This document shows positions 1 through 11,679 of a stretch of DNA of 64,000 nt, in pieces. This DNA comes from Raphanus sativus. Taxonomy: Eukaryota; Streptophyta; Magnoliopsida; Brassicales; Brassicaceae. The translations under genes were made by a program, and so were the position numbers. The notes under the pieces were generated by a model, which did no database searches, was not told where the DNA came from, and was given only the letters and a program-made list of their open reading frames with translations. The DNA is taken from assembly GCF_000801105.2 (NCBI RefSeq), contig NC_079516.1, forward strand, positions 10,602,001 through 10,666,000, in the 5' to 3' direction. Every line of letters begins with the position of its first letter. Positions within the stretch are counted from its first letter, which is position 1.

Positions 1-870
1 CACATTATATTTTTCCATTTTGCTAATATAATACCAAATTTTCTTAAAACATAATATAAAAATCTATGTCATATTCAATCTTCAAATAAGGATGGTCACT
101 TTATAAGTGTACTAAATTCTCAAATTCGAATAGGAGTTTCAAGATGTTTTCTAGCTTTGCATATGGGATGAGAGCATAAGGGATTAAATATCTATAACTC
201 CTCAACAAATATCGGTAAGCAAATTAAACATAAAGTCAAACATTCCAGTATCACATTTACACCTCAACTTCTCTCTTCTCCAGATTATTGTCGGCGTCAA
301 CATCTACACATTACCAAAACCATCTCAAATCCCATTTAGTATTATGAAGCAACAAAGTCACGGGTTGGTTATAGAACACTAGAAAGAAGTAATAATGGTA
401 GGTGTAAAAAAGCAGTCTGAATGAATATAAACATATTTAATGATTTAATTATGCGTTAATAACAAGAGAGAGAAGTCAACGCATAGCCGAAGTTGTAGAT
501 GAAAGAAGTCAAACATGGTAAAAAATCTTTCAGTAATCGGCAAATTGGAACACAAAGAAGACCTGGTCACACACACGTCCGCGTTACGTAAATGAGAAAT
601 TAACCTGGTCTAGGCCCGCGTCAAAGCCGACCCAAAAAGCAGCCACGCCTTTGACATTGGACCGCATCGCACCAAAAAAAAAATGAAAAAGGAGAAAAAA
701 TCATAAATGTGTGAAAAATAATGAAAATGGTTGTCATGTTCATTGAATCATTCAATACGCTTCTTCCTCACCTCATTCTTGGTTGTCAAAATTCCCTCAA
801 GAACCTTCTGACTTCTCAATAAGCTCCGCCGCGTGAAATCTTCTTTAAACTCCGGTAAAGCAACGCCGCG
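1..870. other. Upstream region of the formin gene, no gene seen
   Basis: AT-rich DNA with no credible coding region on either strand. The last 100-150 bases before 871 are richer in C and T, as expected for a 5' leader, and are taken as the formin 5' UTR and promoter side. No TATA element or transposon end could be assigned with confidence. Confidence 0.5.
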
Positions 871-3614
871 ATGTCTTTCCTGTTCCGTAAGAACGGGAGT
901 AGTTCACGGAGGCGAATCAAAGAGAAACTTCGAGGTCGGATTTCAGATCGCGGGAAGAGAGGAGGAGGCGAAGGAGAAGAAGAGAGAGTCAGAAACGATT
1001 CGTTACCTCCGCCGCCATCTCCTTGGGGGTTTCTGTTCCCAGAGGATTTCGTGAGAATCGATGGTAATCTGAAGGCTGTTATTGTAGATGAAGAAGGATT
1101 AGATGTGATTTACTGGAAAAGGCTTATCGAGCTTGACAGTAGCGGCTCGAAAAACCCTAAACCTAGGAGAGGAGGAGTTAAATCGGATGGTGGATTCAGA
1201 AGAAGTGGATCAGATGAAGAAGAAGAAGAAGAAGAAGGATTCTACAGAGGATCGGTGGGTAGTAATCAGAAGGATGATGAATCGGCGTTTTCGTTTCATG
1301 TGAAGAACGATCAGAGTAAGAGAAACGATAGTGTTGAAGGAGGGAGATACTACTCTTCTTCTTCCTCTTCTTCAACCTCTGCTGCTTCGTCTTCACGCCC
1401 TTCTTCTACAGGCGGGGTTGGTGGAAAACAATCCCAATCCAAATTTCAAGCTCCTGGCAACGCCTCATTTCCCCTTTCTTCATCGCATATACCGGCGAAC
1501 CAAATCATTGGCGGTGGTGGTGGTAGTGGTCGTTATCCGCCACTTCCTCTTCCTCCAGGTCAATTCGGGGTGTCTTCTTCGACTATGCCACCGCCTCACG
1601 GCTCATTTCCCTCTTCTCCGTCCCAGATTCCGCCTATGCAAACCGGTGGTGGTGGTGGTGGTAGTGGTGGTAGTGGTGGTAGTGGTGGTAGTGGTGGTAG
1701 TGGTGGTGGTGGTAGTGGTGGTAGTGGTGGTAGTGGTAGTGGTAGTGGTGGTGGTGGTAGTGGTAGTGGTCTTTCGCCGCCACTTCCGCTTCCTCCGGGT
1801 CAATTCTCTGCAGCAATTGGGTCTTCCTCTACATCGCCGTTGCGTCTTACAGTCAACCAAGCTATACCAAATGTTCCACCTAACCAAACGTCCACACCGC
1901 CTCCACCATTAGCTGGGGCGCCACCACCGCCTCCACCGCCATCTGCTGGGGCACCACCTCCGCCTCCACCACCTAAGAAAGCACCTGCTCCACCACCACC
2001 TCCTCCTCCTGGTAAGAAGGCACCTGGGCCGCCACCACCGCCTCCAATGTCGAAAACTGGCCCACCTAAACCACCAGGTAAAGGGAAAGGACCAACCAAG
2101 GCAGCTGAGAGCTCTTCTTCAGCCATAAGCAAAGAGGATCCAGCGCAGCCAAAGCTCAAGCCTTTACATTGGGATAAGGTTAATCCTGATGCCAGCCACT
2201 CTATGGTGTGGCATAGGATCGATGGTGGCTCCTTCAAGTAAGCTTATCTTTACTGTCTCTGTATACAATCTTCTAGGATTTGTTAGTTCTCATTACTTTG
2301 TATTTTATTTTCTTGGGTTAAAGCTTTGATGGTGATCTCATGGAGGCTCTCTTTGGTTACGTTGGCGCTCGAAAGCCAAGTGAAGCTAACACTGTACCTC
2401 AGAAACCCACTGTATCAACCACCCAGACTTACATTCTCGATCCTAGGAAATCTCAGAACAAAGCTATTGTCCTTAAATCTCTGGGAATGACTAAGGAAGA
2501 GATCATTGACTTGTTAACAGAAGGCCATGATGCCGATACTGATACCCTTGAGAAGCTTTCCGGAATAGCTCCAACCCCAGAAGAACAGACAGAGATCTTA
2601 GAGTTCAGTGGCGACACGACGAAACTTGCTGATGCAGAGTCTCTGCTCTTTCACATCTTACGAGCAGTTCCTTCAGCGTTTAACAGGTTCAACGTCATGC
2701 TATTCAAGATCAACTACGGCTCAGAGGTTGCTCAACAAAAGGGCTCTTTACAGACACTTGAATCCGCGTGCAACGAGCTACGTGCTCGTGGGTTGTTCAT
2801 GAAACTTCTAGAGGCGATCTTGAAAGCAGGTAACAGAATGAACGCTGGGACCGCTCGAGGAAATGCTCAGGCTTTCAATTTGACAGCTCTAAGGAAACTG
2901 TCAGATGTGAAGAGTGTTGATGGGAAAACTACTTTGCTTCACTTTGTTGTCGAAGAAGTTGTGAGATCCGAGGGAAAACGAGCTGCAATGAGTAAGATCT
3001 CAGGTGGTGATATTGCAGATGCATCTAGAGAAGACCAAGAGACTGAATTTGTAAAGCTAGGTTTACCCATTATAGGTGGGCTTAGTTCAGAGTTCACCAA
3101 TGTGAAGAAAGCAGCTGGTATAGACTATGACGCTTTTGTAGCTACGACCTTGTCTTTAGGGACCCGGTTGAAAGAAACAAAACGGCTGTTAGACCAAAGC
3201 AAAGGGAAAGAAGATGGGTGTTTGACAAAGCTGAGATCTTTCTTCGAATCTGCAGAGGAAGAACTGAGAGTTATTACAGAGGAACAGCTCAGGATCATGG
3301 ACTTGGTGAAGAAGACAACGAATTATTACCAAGCTGGAGCACTGAAAGAGAGGAACCTGTTTCAGCTGTTTGTTATAATCCGTGATTTCTTAGGGATGGT
3401 TGATAATGCATGTAGTGAGATCGCAAGGAATCAACGGAAGCAGAGACCAGCAGCAACAGTAGCAGGAGGAGCATCAAGTTCAACAGCAGCAGCAACAACA
3501 CCGAGCACTGCTGCTGCACCACAAAGAAATGCGGTTAGATTTCCTATTTTGCCTCCGAATTTCATGTCAGAACATTCAAGGTACAGTTCAAGTGACTCCG
3601 ACTCGGATTCTTGA
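871..3614 (+). CDS. FH7: Formin-like protein, FH7 type
   Basis: Actin nucleation and elongation factor with an FH1-FH2 core. Two exons, 871-2237 and 2324-3614, joined at a GT-AG intron, give 885 aa. The intron splits an Asn codon, restoring the FH2 stretch around [12 protein letters not shown]. The N-terminal third (about residues 1-330) is basic, then Ser- and Gly-rich. A proline-rich FH1 region with runs of 5-8 Pro occupies roughly residues 345-405. FH2 starts near residue 425 (KPLHWDKV) and contains the hallmark GNRMN motif. The C-terminus is an acidic/Ser tail (SSDSDSDS). No signal peptide or membrane segment is visible, so this protein looks cytosolic, unlike many class I plant formins. 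The start at 871 was chosen because the frame is open from there and the leader upstream has no longer in-frame extension. It is convergent with the E1-alpha gene. Assignment to FH7 rests on resemblance and on neighbour order; formin identity itself is certain. Confidence 0.93.
1645..1770 (+). repeat. GGT/AGT trinucleotide tract encoding Gly-Ser linker in the formin
   Basis: About 126 bases made only of GGT and AGT triplets, in frame, coding about 42 Gly/Ser residues. It lies between two copies of a [10 protein letters not shown] motif (codons near 1540-1563 and 1782-1806), so it looks like an expanded linker between two profilin/SH3-type proline ligands. Trinucleotide units keep the frame whatever the copy number. 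Confidence 0.9.
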
Positions 3615-4155
3615 TAACAAGGAGAAAGAGAGATTCTTTGCTTTTGTTGTATGTAAAAAGATGTTAGGGACGCTTGTTGGTTAAGAAAACAAAAAAAGAG
3701 ATTCTTTATGTTCTTTGAAAGTTGTTCTCATGATTCTACTTGTTTTGCTGTTGAATTTAAAGGTTGATTCATTATTTTCTTGGAAGTAAGGAATACTAAC
3801 AGAAGTGACTTTTGCTCTTTGTTAGAATTTCATTTTGTTATATATTTCTTTTTGAAAAAACTGTATATTATTGGAGTGCAACAGTAATAAAGATCAAGGC
3901 CAAGTGCTTGAATATGAATCCTGAGATAGAACAATCGGAAGCTGTTCATCTGTATTGAAAACAATCAGAAGCAAACTTAGATACAAAACACAAAAGTCAT
4001 ATGTTTCACTCTAAGAAAAGGATACTTGGACAATAAAACTCGCAACGGCCTTGAACAGAGCACACAACACTCTGCCCAAAGAGCCTCTTTATTATTTCAT
4101 GGCTTCCTATCAAAGAACTTGGTCATGCCACGTGGCAGTTTAACGAACAAGAGCT
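3615..4155. other. Convergent 3' ends of formin and E1-alpha genes
   Basis: The stops of two convergent genes lie 541 bases apart. The space must hold both 3' UTRs. No open reading frame or repeat of note is present. Confidence 0.6.
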
Positions 4156-6643
4156 TCATGGAAGCGCGGCTTTGACTTCTTTTCTGTCAGCTCCAAATGA
4201 CTGCCAACAGAGAGAAAAAAAAGTCAACAAAGAGGATCATTAAATATAATGGAGATGTGTGAAATGGCAGACCGTGTAACTCAGTAATTACCTCAGTGCC
4301 AAATCCCTTCACGTACACATTGGTGAAAAGCTCAGAAGGTTCTGGCATTGGGCAATCCTGAAACCGCAGAGTTTGTGCGTAAGTGTCGGTTTTTTTAGCT
4401 TTGAGAGTTGAACTCCCGAATGAAAAAAAAGGAAGCAACATGAATGTTATTTTTTTTTACCTTAGCTTTGGCAATGGCGTCATCTACTTCTTTTCTAATT
4501 TCCTTCTCCATATCCTGCACCATTTTTAGCGAATCAGATGATAAAAACATCTGAAAATATGTTTCCAGGTTTACAAAATACCTTAAGCTCCTTCTCGGTT
4601 GCTAGGTCATGAGATAGCACCAGCTTCTTTATTCTCTCAATTGGATCTCGTTCCTGAGTCATACAATAGCAAATGATGTTTCGTGGTTGACAATAACCGA
4701 GTCCTCAAACACGAAATAGATAATGCAGGTGAAGAGAGAGTAACGAACCTGTCTCACACCAGATATCTCATCTCTTGTACGGTATGTGCTCCCAGGGTCA
4801 GACATGGAGTGACCGTGGTACCTGTATGTGTCCATCTCCAGAATCTGTATACAAAGAAACGATGAATCAAGTAATTCATTTGATAGGAGAAAAGTTGGCA
4901 AGGCAAAGCTACTCTACAAATTTCATATCAAATACCACTGTCCTTTGATGTTCACTTTCACTGATTCAAATATCAGTGACTAATTTCTATCTTAGATAAG
5001 AATCAATGAACCATCTTGTCTCCCCATAAGACAACAATATTCAGATACTGGAATTCAAATCCTAGTACACAAACAAGTGACTGCAACTTTCAACTAGAAA
5101 ATGCAACAGGAAAAAAATTTCCTCCTACAATGCAAATGTCCTACGGGAGAGCTACATTAGATATTATTGTCGAAACAAATTCACATAAAGTGACGGACGA
5201 CAAAGGGAAAATAAAGAAATGTGAGAATACTAAAATATAGACAAGCTTACTATTGGTCCATTCTTCAAAGCATGTTCCTTAGCAAATTTGCACGCTTGTT
5301 TGACAGCAAATGCATCCATACCATCTACCTGTTCATCCCAAAAATCCAACCCAGAAACCCAATCAAACTCAAAAACAGAGTTAATACTAGAAGCATAGTA
5401 CAGGAAACTGATGCATTCCAGCCTTAAAATGATACGATAATGAATGAAAACTGTAAAGTAGCAAGCTGGTCATACTTGCAACAACCTTGTGTTTCTACAT
5501 GGAAACTAAGCAATTTATTTGAATCAGAAAACCAAACTAATCCATCCACAAAAACCAAAGGAGCCAACAAAGTTAAAGCTACATCAGACTCACAGTAGAA
5601 ATTTTTCCAACAAACTCTGTAGTATAATGCAGAGGACATCCTATTACTAAGCAGTAGAAAAGATGAGTTTGTAAGAACCTATTGTCTTACTTGATAGTTC
5701 AAAGACACGAACTTTGTATGTACATATGATACACTTTAAAGGTAATGGTTTCACTTTCATCATACAAGCCTCACATTGTTAGTTATGAAAAATGAGATAT
5801 CAAAGAGCAAACCTTCAAACCAGGAACGTAATCACCACGCTTGTAGTAAGATGGGCTCTTGGCAGCTCTCCACTCAGCAGTTCCCATCCCATCTACACAA
5901 ACCACATCCAATAAGAAAGATCATACAAACAAACAAACAAAGAAACCGTAAAAACGCTCACAGTGATTGTTCTCGCAGACGAGAATGGAAGGCAAATCCC
6001 AAAGAGCAGAGATATTCAAAGCCTCAAAAAGCTGCCCCTGATTGGCAGCACCATCGCCATACATAGCAAACGTAACAGCCTCCTCCTTCCCATACTTCTG
6101 CGCGAAAGCGATCCCACACCCTAACGGAACCTGAGCACCAACGATCCCATGCCCTCCGTAAAACGACGAATCCTTCTTATAGAAATGCATCGATCCACCT
6201 TTCCCTCTCGAGCACCCGTCCCGCCTCCCCATCAGCTCAGCGAACACCTCGTACAGCGAACCCCCTCGCCCTAAGAAGATGCAGTGGTCGCGGTACGCCG
6301 TGATGATGGCGTCCTTCTTCGTGATCGCCGCCTCCATCCCGATGGCCACGGCCTCCTGGCCGTCGTACAGGTGGCAGAAGCCTCGGATCAGCTTCGCCTT
6401 GTAGAGCGAATCGGCCGCGATCTCCATGCGGCGCATCAGGGCCATGGTGCGGAAGAAGGAGAGGAGCTCCTGGGTGGAGGATTCGACGGAGCGGGAGGGA
6501 GGGTCGCATAGGTGGGCGGTGAAAGGGAGGGAGGTCTCGATTGTGATGGGTGTGGTGTCGGTTGAGATGAAACGGTTGAAGGCGGCGGAGAGGGGATGGG
6601 AGATGAGGGTAGATCGCGATGTTAGGCGGCGTGATAGAGCCAT
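4156..6643 (-). CDS. E1 ALPHA: Pyruvate dehydrogenase E1 component subunit alpha, mitochondrial
   Basis: Thiamine-diphosphate-dependent alpha subunit of the mitochondrial pyruvate dehydrogenase complex, which decarboxylates pyruvate to feed acetyl-CoA to the TCA cycle. Eight exons on the minus strand: 5962-6643, 5813-5892, 5251-5328, 4749-4844, 4582-4653, 4461-4514, 4292-4357 and 4156-4200. All junctions are GT-AG, totalling 391 codons (390 aa), close to the 389 aa of the Arabidopsis protein. Residues 1-30 are Arg/Ser-rich with few acids, as in a mitochondrial presequence. The TPP/Mg motif begins at GDG (196-198) and ends at NN (225-226). The phosphorylation-loop sequence [16 protein letters not shown] is present in exon 4. 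The start MALSRR was preferred over the open upstream stretch because it opens the presequence. All domains are intact, so the gene is probably functional. A plastid isoform is excluded by the high similarity to the mitochondrial sequence. Confidence 0.96.
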
Positions 6644-7159
6644 TTTCCCCCACCGCTGATTTTTTCGCTGCGAATCTGTTTGAGAGACGATTCTAGTGAG
6701 GAGAAGATACTTATGCCAAGTTTGTGATATTTGTTTATTGCTATCAATCATAGAGACTCTACTTAGGTCAGAAGGTTTCCCACACGTAGACGCCTCATGC
6801 GAGTCACGTGATACCTTCAAATTATTAGATAGTTTCTCCTGTAAATTGTAGTCTTGTAGAACTTGATTTGCGCTTTCTTACCACAAAATATTTTATGATA
6901 AAAATTACATTCATAACTTAACAATTTTTTTTAAATTAATTTATTAAAAAAATTGATTATTTAAAATATTTTTAAATCAGTGCTTTTAAATTCGACTCGG
7001 ACCAGCAGCCAAACCGGTTAATCCAGTGACCCGATAATTAAGTTTAAATTTTTTAAAATATCCATATTTGAAATCTGTAAAAATCACTAAAACTTGAGAC
7101 TAAACGATTGAACCGATGGATGATCAATATGTATATGATTTAAATTGTTATAGTTTTAT
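6644..7159. other. E1-alpha 5' flank, AT-rich
   Basis: Leader and promoter side of the E1-alpha gene. From about 6890 the base composition becomes strongly AT-rich. No second gene or clear motif was found. Confidence 0.5.
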
Positions 7160-7169
7160 AATTTGTTAC

Positions 7170-8413
7170 GGGAAAATTGTCTTTTAAATCACGAACTTTC
7201 AAATTTGGTTGAAAAAAAGCCTGAACTTTCTCTTGGACCATTTAAAGCATCAATTTAATTTGACTAGCCATTTTAAACATCAATTTAGTTTGACTAAACC
7301 AAATTAAGCACGACGTTAACTCGGATAACAGAATGATTAAACAGAGTTAAATGTCGTCTCTAATCTCCGTTAAGTCCAAAACGACGTCGTTTAAAAATCT
7401 TTTAAAAATATGCATTTGAGTGGAATCGAACCCGTGACAATAGACACACACATGTAAGGCTCAAACCACTAGACCACTTAAATATTTTTTAACATGATTG
7501 ACTAGTAATAGTTAGTATTGTGAAACCTCCAAATCATCTTATTCAACCCTAAATCCCTAATTAATTTTATAAATATTAAAAATTGTAAATAAATTATTAA
7601 CTATTCAAAAATTTGTGAACATTACTAAAAATATTAAACTTATAATAATTATTAACTTAACTATAATATTAAGTTTTATTTACAAGTATTATTAAAAATA
7701 CTACTTATAATAAAAATCATTTTGTTTTATTAGTAATTAAAAATCATCTAGTAATTAAAATTATAATTAACAATCATTTGGTATACTATTAATTAAAAAT
7801 TATAATTAATTATTATTATAAATCAGACAAGTTATTATTAACTATAATTGTTTATTATAATTTTTAATAATACTAAAAGATTATATTTTTAAAAATCATA
7901 ATTTAAAATCATTTTGTATTATTATTAGTTAAAAAATATAATTAAAAATCATTTAGTTATTTATACTCACAAAATTTCAAATAACTAATAAGCTATTTAC
8001 AAGTTTTAATATTTATAAAATCATTTAGGGATTTAGAGTGGAAGAAGATGATTTGGAGGTTTCACAATAATAGGTATTATTAGTCAATAAAGTTCAAAAA
8101 GTGCAAGTAGTCTAGTGGTTTGCGCGTTACATGTGTGTGTCTTTGGTAACAGGTTCGATCCACCCAGATGCGATTTTTTAAAAGATTTCTAAACGACGTC
8201 GTTTTGAACTTAACGGAGATTAGAGACGGCATTTAACTCTGTTTAATCATTCTGTTATCCGAGTTAACGTCGTGCTTAATTTGGTTTAGTCAAACTAAAT
8301 TAATGTTTAAAATGGCTAGTCAAATTAAATTGGTGCTTTAAATGGTCCAAGGGAAAGTTCAGGCTTTTATTCAACCAAATTTGAAAGTTCGTGATTTAAA
8401 AGACAATTTTCCC
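7170..8413. mobile_element. Non-autonomous long-TIR Mutator-like element
   Basis: The ends are inverted copies (left end gggaaaattgtcttttaaat, right end its complement) and are flanked by the 10-bp direct repeat aatttgttac at 7160-7169 and 8414-8423. Inverted similarity runs from the ends to about 7565 on the left and back to about 8025 on the right, so the TIRs are near 390 bp. The middle is featureless AT-rich DNA without a transposase. A 9-11 bp TSD with long TIRs is typical of MULEs. Each TIR carries a tRNA-like pair of Pol III boxes: box A 7466-7476 and box B 7422-7432 on the minus strand, and box A 8108-8118 and box B about 8152-8162 on the plus strand. Confidence 0.88.
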
Positions 8414-8423
8414 AATTTGTTAC

Positions 8424-9289
8424 CTTTTATCTAAATTTTAAAGTTCATTGTTTTGAAATTTTATAAAATTATGAAGTTTTTACAAAATTTTGATAGATAA
8501 AATGATAGATATAAAACAATTAAGAACTATAAATATCTCTTAATTATATTACTCTTTTTATATAGCTTAATTAACTTAAACCTAATTGTTTTGTAAAATT
8601 TATCTTGCTAATAATTTATTTTATAATATAATCAGTTTAAATCTGTTGTTTAAAATTAGTGTTAAGCATTTTTCTTTAGATAATATTTTTAACATTTTTT
8701 CGTAAATATTTTTGTTATTATATTTATTGTACAATGTAGTTATTTTAATGTACAGTGTTTATATATATAAATTTTATGTAATGACTATTATTGAGTTATT
8801 ATGTTACTTAAATAGATGATCTAACCAATATTTATGTAATATAAATAAAATAATACGTTAATTTAATTGATTTGTTATTGGTTGAATTTTTTTTGTAGTA
8901 TCTAAATCTGCAAAAATAAGTTCTATTTATTTTCGTTTTTTATAAATTATTTGATTTTTCAGTGATTTAATTTATCTAAATAATTTAAAAATTATTAAAA
9001 ATTATTTAAAGATAAGATCTAATATTTTATATTCTTTGGATACAAGATTAATTATAGTATTGTTTTGAAACATATATATTAGTATAAATAAAGTAGTAAT
9101 AGTGATTTAAGGTAAGTTTAACTATTAAGTGTAAAGATGTTTTTAATTAAAAAACTTACAAAAGAAGTCATTGTAATGAACAACATTGTAATTATAGTGT
9201 CGTGAATGAAAACAATAGGTCATGTGATGCTATTTATAGATTTATATTCCTTGAATGAAAAATAATATGTCATTGTAATGAACAATATT
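8424..9289. other. AT-rich intergenic DNA, nothing recognised
   Basis: Strongly AT-rich with stop codons in all frames. No coding, RNA or transposon-end signal could be supported. Confidence 0.5.
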
Positions 9290-10480
9290 TTTTGCATGAT
9301 TAGACAATACAAAGAAAAGTGATTCCAAATATTTTATATATTTTTACCAATTAACAGTAGATATGATAACAAAATACAAATAATTTAAATATTTTAACAC
9401 TAGATATATTGTGACAAGATAAGACAATATAAATAAAAATGATTCCAAATTTTTCACACTTCTCTACAAAGTTTCAGCTGATTTGAAAACATAATAAAAA
9501 TAATTTAAATAAATTTTGACTAACATATATAATGTGTCAAGATAAGAATACAAAAAGTAATTATAAAGTTTTTACGCTTCTCTACAAATTCAGCTGATTT
9601 GATAACACAATAAGAATAATTCAAATAATTTTCACTAGTAAACATATTGTGACAAGATTTGACGATACAAAGAAAAATGATCCCAAATTTTTGCACAATT
9701 CTCTACAAAGTTTCAGCTGATTTGAAAATACAATAAAATAATTTAAATAATTTTTAACCAACATATATAATGTGACAAGATAAGAATACAAAAATTAATT
9801 ATAAAGTTCTTGCACTTCTCTACAAATTCAGCTGATTTGATAACACAATAAGAATAATTCAAATAATTTTTCACTAGCAAATATATTATGACAAGATAAG
9901 ACAATACGAAGAAAGTGATTCCAAAGTTCTCACACTTCTCTACAAAGTTCATGCTGATTTGAAACTCAATAAAAATAATTCAAATAAGTTTTCACTAGCA
10001 AATATATTGTGACAAGATTTGACGATACAAAGAAAAATGATTCCAAATTTTTCACATTTCTCTAAAAAGTTTCAGCTGATATGAAAACACAATAAAAATA
10101 ATTTAAATAAATTTTAACCAACATATATAATGTGACAAGATAAGAACACAAAAATTAATTATAAAGTTCTTGCACTTCTCTACAAATTCAGCTGATTCGA
10201 TAACACAATAATAATAATTCAAATAATTTTTCACTAGCAAATATATTATGACAAGATAAGACAATACGAAGAAAGTGATTCCAAAGTTCTCACACTTCTC
10301 TACAATGTTCATGCTGATTTGAAACTCAATAAAAATAATTCGGACAAAATTTTCACTAGCATACATATCGTGTTAAGATAAGATAAGAAAATACAAAAGG
10401 TAATATAAAGTTCTTACTCTTCTCTTCAAAATACAAAAGGTAATATAAAGTTCTTACACTTCTCTTCGGATGATTTTATA
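9290..10480. repeat. Tandem array, about 120-bp units in a 360-bp higher-order repeat
   Basis: Diverged units near 9300, 9413, 9535, 9651, 9772, 9890, 10012, 10133, 10252 and 10372 each carry a gacaagat block, a cttctctacaaa block and a gctgatttga block. Every third unit is more alike. The ttgacgatacaaag variant recurs at about 9660 and 10020, the aagaatacaaaaattaatta variant at about 9780 and 10140, and the acaatacgaagaaagtgatt variant at about 9900 and 10260, each 360 bp apart. Open frames here are by-products of the repeat. A related single block occurs near 11465-11510, just before the Harbinger remnant, which suggests the array may derive from sequence of that element. Confidence 0.85.
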
Positions 10481-11640
10481 ACACAATAAACATCATTTAA
10501 AATTTTGAATGGATAATGCAGATCAAACATAAATGCAGATCAAGCAGAACAAATGCAGATCATGCAGATCAAGCATAACAAATGCAGATTTAATTTAATA
10601 AATTATCAGATCCGTGGATTTAGTATATGGATTTCAGATTCATGGTTTTTGGATATCCGTCTAGATATCGTACTACCCACAATATTCAGATCCAATCGTA
10701 AAAATTATTTTTAAAAATATTTAAATTCTAAAGATAAAACATAAATTAAATATTTATACAATATTTATGAATATATAGATGTATATAATACCAAAAGACT
10801 AAAATACAACTGTAATTATTTTATTTATGTTAATCATCATTTATAAGAAAAATAAAATAAAATATAACATATATGTTCTTCAATTTATCTAAGTCTTATA
10901 TAAATATTATTTAGTGTTGTTATTTGGTTTATGGAGAAAAAATAAAGTTATGTGAAGTATTTAGAGGTTAAAAAGGGGAAAAATCACTCATTAGATCTCA
11001 CATTTGGCCATATTTGTTTTCTCCTTATTTTCAGTTCAATTAATCACATTCATGAACGAATAACTAATTTACATTAAAATTTAAAACCAATTAACTAAAA
11101 TATGAAATGTATGCATGCATTAAATTTTCAAAATTCATTGAAGAAAAAAATAAAAGGTACCTTGATTTTCAAAAAAATTACTTTACAGAGAGATGATTTG
11201 TCAATATAAACAATAAATAAGAAATGTTAGGCAGAACATATTTTAAAAAGGTACACAAGGATTGGTTGCAGACCAAAAAAATAACACATAAATATTTCTG
11301 CATGCAGAACAATAATATTTTATTATTTTATTTTAGTTATTCAATTTATTAGGTGAATGGGTAATATTTACAGTTTTCTCTCCATCGATTTTCTCCTGTT
11401 TTTCTCCTGCAACTGCTCTGCTTCACATTCGGAGCCTATATTTCTCAATCTATTACGATAATATTAGACATATACAAAGAAAGTGATTCTAAAATTCTCA
11501 TAATTTTAAAGTTATTTGTAACAAAACTAGACCAAAAAATAATAAATAAATTTGAAGAGGTTTCACATTATTTCTATAAATACTATAACTTTTATATGTT
11601 TTGTAGACATAAGAAAAACTCAACCAGTATCTACTACTTG
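10481..11640. other. Intergenic DNA with a small aaatgcagatcaagc minisatellite
   Basis: About 10515-10590 contains four or five short direct repeats of a unit like aaatgcagatcaagcataac. The rest is AT-rich with no gene. The stretch from about 11460 resembles a unit of the tandem array to its left and probably belongs to the decayed Harbinger element that follows. Confidence 0.55.
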
Positions 11641-11679
11641 GCTCTTCCTTTACTTTCTTTCGAAAAAATGAATTTTGGT

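Noticed and set aside
1331..1912. Long open frames in other readings of the formin gene (poly-Val, poly-Thr, His/Tyr and Gly-rich)
   Set aside because: They are produced by the GGT/AGT and CCX repeats of the real coding frame read out of phase.
9743..10366. Two similar 69-87 aa minus-strand open frames
   Set aside because: They repeat with the 360-bp array and have only repeat-derived sequence. No start context or family match.
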